Part shown: in pieces, positions 59,816 to 64,000 of the stretch
How the letters are laid out: each line of letters opens with the position of its first letter
Position numbering within the stretch: the first letter of the stretch is position 1
Origin: Hippophae tibetana
Taxonomy: Eukaryota > Streptophyta > Magnoliopsida > Rosales > Elaeagnaceae
DNA: 64,000 nucleotides
NCBI GenBank assembly: GCA_037013495.1
Contig: CM072804.1
Coordinates: 31,784,501 to 31,848,500, forward strand
Direction: 5' to 3'
The notes under the pieces: generated by a model
What the model was told of the DNA's origin: nothing
Databases searched by the model: none
Seen by the model: only the letters and a program-made list of their open reading frames with translations
Position numbers and translations under genes: made by a program

Positions 59816-62448
59816 AAATCCTACTATATTATACTCTAACAATTGATTGAATGGACTTGGGGTGAATGAGACTAATGGAAGCTTGGCATATATATATAGG
59901 TTTGCAAACTCAATCTCATACATTTAATAAAAGGATTTGAGTATCTCATCAAATAACTATTATGATTTGGTAGTTAAAATTTGTAAAGCCCGTATTGACT
60001 TTTCTAATGAAAACTTTAAACAACCATAAATTTTCAATTAAGACTCTAATTGATGCAAGTTAATAGCATTGGAAAGTTTAAGACATCAAGATTACAATTT
60101 TGTAGATAGATTAGATATATCAACTTTTAGACAATGAATACGGGTACCACGATACAATTGCACTACCATACCTAGGTAAAATAGCTAGATCGCTTAGCTC
60201 GTCAAAGATGACCTAAGAGGTCTACATGGTTGATTTTGAGGGAGAATTTCTCCAGGTATCCTTTGATTGGTCTATTTTATCTTTAATTGATCAAAAGGAG
60301 TATAATCAACACATGATCATACTACTAGTTATGTTTGAATTTGTACATAAAATATATCTAAAATACATTTTTCCTATAAGATAATTATATAATAGCTAAA
60401 TAAAGATTATCATATATTCAACGATTTAAATATATTTCCTTGTAACTTATTTGTATTAGTTCAAGTCTTGTAAATAACTTTATAATACAATTATAAGATA
60501 TGTAATCTTTAATCTTTATATATATCTATTTTAATCAAAACTCTCTTAGAATCTTGACTCGGACATTAGATTGAATTTTGTACCCATTATTTTATTTTTT
60601 ATGAGTGTATATTTATCAATTTCAAGATCTAAATCACATATGCATGGTGAACACTATGAATACAAAAAATCTACTTCAATAAGTAATAAATGTCTAGTAA
60701 TAGAATAGTGATATGTAAAACTACTTTAAGAGCTCATATTACATAGATATTTTATTGAGTAATTATTGAATCATATTGTAATGGTTGTTTCCTACTAGAA
60801 TGATCGTGTTACCCATTATCGCCAAGTATGATAGCTATTTGGGGTGAAGTAAATTCATGTTGCTACTACTTTGACAACAACCACGAAACTAACCATTGCT
60901 TTTTATATACCAAGAATATGTGAGTAGTTATACATTTAAATTTTTTTCCTTTAGCAGTTACATATGCATGCATTAATTAAATGTTAAATTAAAGATATTT
61001 ATTATTGTAGGTTACTTATTAGTAAAAAGTCAAATAAATCATACTATGTGAATCGATGTATGCGTTAAGGTGAGATAAAGAACTTTTTTGTTTTTTTATT
61101 AATTTCATTTCCATAACATAATTTAAATTTTTATGATATAATGGAAAAAATAACCATAAGTTATCGAGTAAGTTAAATATTCAGTAAAAACTCTTTAATT
61201 AGAATCATGTTTAATTAAAAGCATGTATGAACATCTAATAGCATTATTAATTAAACTCATTGAGTATTAAAATTGTTTTTAAGATCTGTATGCATTTTTC
61301 TTCCTCTAATTAGAAGTTTAAAAAAATTATAAAAAAATAAATTCTTAATATTATATTATAAAAGCATTTTTATTTAAGTTGTTTAACTTAATTTTTTTTA
61401 AATATTTAAAATAAAATATAAAATACAAGATATAATAACTATTTTTTTTCAAAAGTTACTTAAGTTATGATTAAGATTATATATATAGAGAATAATAGGA
61501 TATATTTAATAGATAAAAGCCTAAAACATTTTAAATCTAGAAATAAAGTCTCATAATAAATTATTATTTTAGAGAAATCGAACAGCCCTTATTTTGGTGA
61601 TAAATAACTATTTAATATAAAAATTATAAATATAATATATTTAAAATTTATAACAATAAAAATAAAAATAATATTTTATATTGTATTATTAATTTAAAAT
61701 TAGATGATATTTTTATTAATATATATTTTAGGATTTTAATTTAAAATAATTTTTCTTATTATGTTTTCAAGGAGCAATGAGATACATATTTATTATATTA
61801 GATTATTAGTATTATTTTGTTTTTTAAATTAAAAATAGTATCATATAGTTCATTTAAAAAAAATGATAAATTAAAGATAAATTATATTATTTTAATTTTT
61901 TAATTGAAATATTATTTTTTCTATCAAGTAATTAAAAACGAGTTTTTAATAAAGATAAATGTTATATTTAATATAAAATATTTTAAAAAAAATTAATAAT
62001 AACAATATTTTAATAAAAAATTATTTAAATATATAATTTAATTTTTTAAATAAAAATTAATAAAATATTAGAATAAAATGGTGAAAATTATAAAATAATT
62101 TTTTTTTCATATTAATTGTCATCTTATTTTTGTTAAAAATTTATGTTTTAAGGCATTTCAATTCTTACGTAACAAGTTTTACTTCTTTTACCGAAAAGGA
62201 CATGAATCGTCTAGGAAAGACTAATGCAGATCTTTACTGAAATAAATAATGCACTCACACGCGTTAATACTAATATAATAGTAATACTATTTTTTGTTCA
62301 GTTTCATTCGATTCTCAAACGTTACCTAAAAGAAGAATCAACGATTATAATAAGAGGGAAAAAATTAGCCACTAGTGAAATGAATATTGTGATTAAAATA
62401 TTTTATTAATAATAATAACATTAAAATGTATAATTAATATTAAATATA
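59816..62448. other. AT-rich non-coding DNA
   Basis: No gene. A possible Copia-like LTR piece lies at 60325-60425 (see 600-740). The rest, especially 61100-62120, is very AT-rich. Confidence 0.5.
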
Positions 62449-62478
62449 GATTAATAATAATAATAATAATAATAATAA
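62449..62478. repeat. (TAA)n microsatellite
   Basis: About nine consecutive TAA units, with shorter runs nearby at 62405-62418. Confidence 0.9.
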
Positions 62479-62709
62479 ATATTTAAAAAATTATTAAAAT
62501 AATAATTTTAAAATTTGTGCTTATAACACTACATATAATTTAAATTAAATAATGTCTAAAATTAAAAAAATAATGTTATATTTTTAATTATAAAAATATA
62601 TAAAATAAACAGAAAAATATTATTTTTATAATTATAAATTTTAAGAATTATATTTATATTTATATATTTTTTAAAAAATTAATGTAAGATTATCTTAAAA
62701 AAAAAAAAA

Positions 62710-63100
62710 TCAACGACGACCCAAAACCCCTTTCAACTCAAGTCTTCTCAGTAACGACCGCCATAACCCCTTCCCTTTCTCCTTCTCCTTCTCCTTCTCC
62801 TCTTCCTTTGTATGATCAAGAAAAGAAGTTTTTAGGCAAGATGAGTGACGGAGAAAATGGGATGTAGTTTGAGAACTACAGAGAGGAAGGGGGAGATAAA
62901 GAAGAGAGCGTATTGAATAGTCTTTTTCTTATAGCATGCCTGTGGAAGACGAAGCAGTATATTGTGGTAGTCGTGATTGTCAATTTTTCCCTTTATTTTG
63001 TCACTCAAATAACAACGATCTTCGCAAAAGATTGATTCTTTTATTGCTGATGCTTACTTCATGACCATGAATTTTGTTCGGCTCTTTGCTCCTGTTGTTC
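62710..63100 (+). promoter_or_regulatory. Possible 5' untranslated exon of a gene leaving the window
   Basis: Composition changes sharply at 62710 from poly-A to a C-rich, then CT-rich tract ((CTTCTC)n, 62778-62805), as is common in plant 5' leaders. It is followed by purine-rich DNA and short frames only, including 43 codons from ATG 62937. From about 63130 the sequence is T-rich with a low-GC intron look up to the acceptor near 63946. Inference only. Confidence 0.3.
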
Positions 63101-63952
63101 TGTACATTTTGTTCGTCTTTCCTCCTATTGGTATCCTTTTGATCTTTTAAATTAAAATTGAATTATTGGACTATGTTTGTTTTTGTTTTGTTGCTCTGTA
63201 TGAGAATTCTGTGACTTGGATGCTTTAGAATACTTCATCCTTGTGTAGGATGCGGTATGGAATTAAGTTTATTAGGTTGGAGATTGTACCTTAAAAATCC
63301 ACTAATTTTATAAAATAGGATATCAGAAGTCTTGATTTGTACCATTTTATAAACCTAATATAGTAAATTAAAAATCTGTTAAAGTTTGAAAAATGAGACA
63401 AAAGAATTTCATTAGATTTGAAAACTAAAACATCAGAAATCTTCACAGAATTTTTAGTGTCCAACTTTTAAAACTCAGTGGATCTAGTGCATTAAGCTAG
63501 TAGATTTAAGTTTCCATTGTATGTTTGGTTGAAAATTTGGTTTATCTTGCTACTCCGGTATTTCTTGTGAGAATTTTTTAATTAGAAACTTTTTGGTTCA
63601 TGTGCTAAGAGTTAATTTTAAGTTAGCTTCGTTCGGTTAAAGAGATTTTGACCCTCGGGTGTATATTCTGTTTTGGTTCTTCCTTTTTATATTCCTTTGG
63701 GTGAAAGTTTTGAATTATATGATACGAGACATCATCGTCCTTTCTACGTTCAACCTTTCTGATGATTTTGCTATCAATCAGCTAAATGAATGACTATTTC
63801 ATAATTTTTACATAAATCAAGTTTTACATAGTTGATTAAAGGATTGGTTCAGACTTGTTTTCTATCTTCTCATTGACAAGGTGTAAATTTTGCTGCAAAC
63901 TTGCTAGATATTTTTCACAGTTTTTTTTTTTTAATTATCTTTACAGACAGTG

Positions 63953-64000
63953 ATGACCTCTCTTTTGAAATTACGAGTCTTTGAAGATGAATATTATTAT
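63953..64000 (+). CDS. Possible first coding exon, cut by the window end
   Basis: A T-rich tract with TTTACAG ends at 63946, a good splice acceptor. ATG follows at 63953 and the frame (MTSLLKLRVFEDEYYY) is open to the last base. Sixteen codons are too few for identification. It fits a gene whose leader exon is at 62.7-63.1 kb, but it may be chance. Confidence 0.25.
   Translation, partial: MTSLLKLRVFEDEYYY

Overview
The window is nuclear DNA from a flowering plant, most likely a eudicot. The evidence is very AT-rich sequence, spliced genes with GT-AG introns, a nuclear-encoded thylakoid-lumen protein, a plant methyl-CpG-binding-domain protein, and nested Ty3/Gypsy (Athila-type), Ty1/Copia, LINE and CACTA-like elements. 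I cannot name the species. Nothing bacterial, organellar or CRISPR-like was seen.

Genes lie mainly in the first 12 kb. A two-exon gene on + (3102-7808) encodes an MBD10/MBD11-type protein with an acidic tail that contains a near-perfect 87-codon tandem duplication. It faces a four-exon gene on - (9086-11708) for the thylakoid lumenal 16.5 kDa protein MPH2; I could rebuild all four exons in frame. A possible 3'-terminal exon of another gene is at 49-241 (-). The last 1.3 kb looks like the 5' end of a gene that runs off the window.

From 12.1 to 30.4 kb is a nested retroelement block on +: a decayed LINE reverse transcriptase (12085-13853); the 3' end of one Copia element, one LTR, and the 5' end of a second Copia element that share that LTR; and, inserted in the second Copia, an apparently intact young Athila-type Gypsy element (18567-29817) with near-identical 2.11 kb LTRs, a GTAAC target-site duplication, a tRNA-Asp-type primer site and an unbroken 1780-residue gag-pol frame. 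The Copia reading frame resumes after the insertion and ends abruptly at 30441.

From about 30.4 to 52.5 kb is a graveyard of older Athila-related elements on -, recognisable by gag, protease, LTR, primer-site and post-pol motifs. None shows reverse transcriptase, RNase H or integrase. A 2.0 kb CACTA-like element with long terminal inverted repeats and subterminal minisatellites sits inside this region, as does a T-rich array of degenerate ACTGTTC...GAACAGT hairpins. A 226-codon frame with a single stop (51872-52549) is unidentified.

The rest (52.6-62.7 kb) is AT-rich non-coding DNA with scattered LTR fragments, a LINE-like tail and microsatellites. The two genes do not form a pathway with each other. 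The transposons account for most of the structure. All assignments come from reading the sequence by eye; no database search was run.
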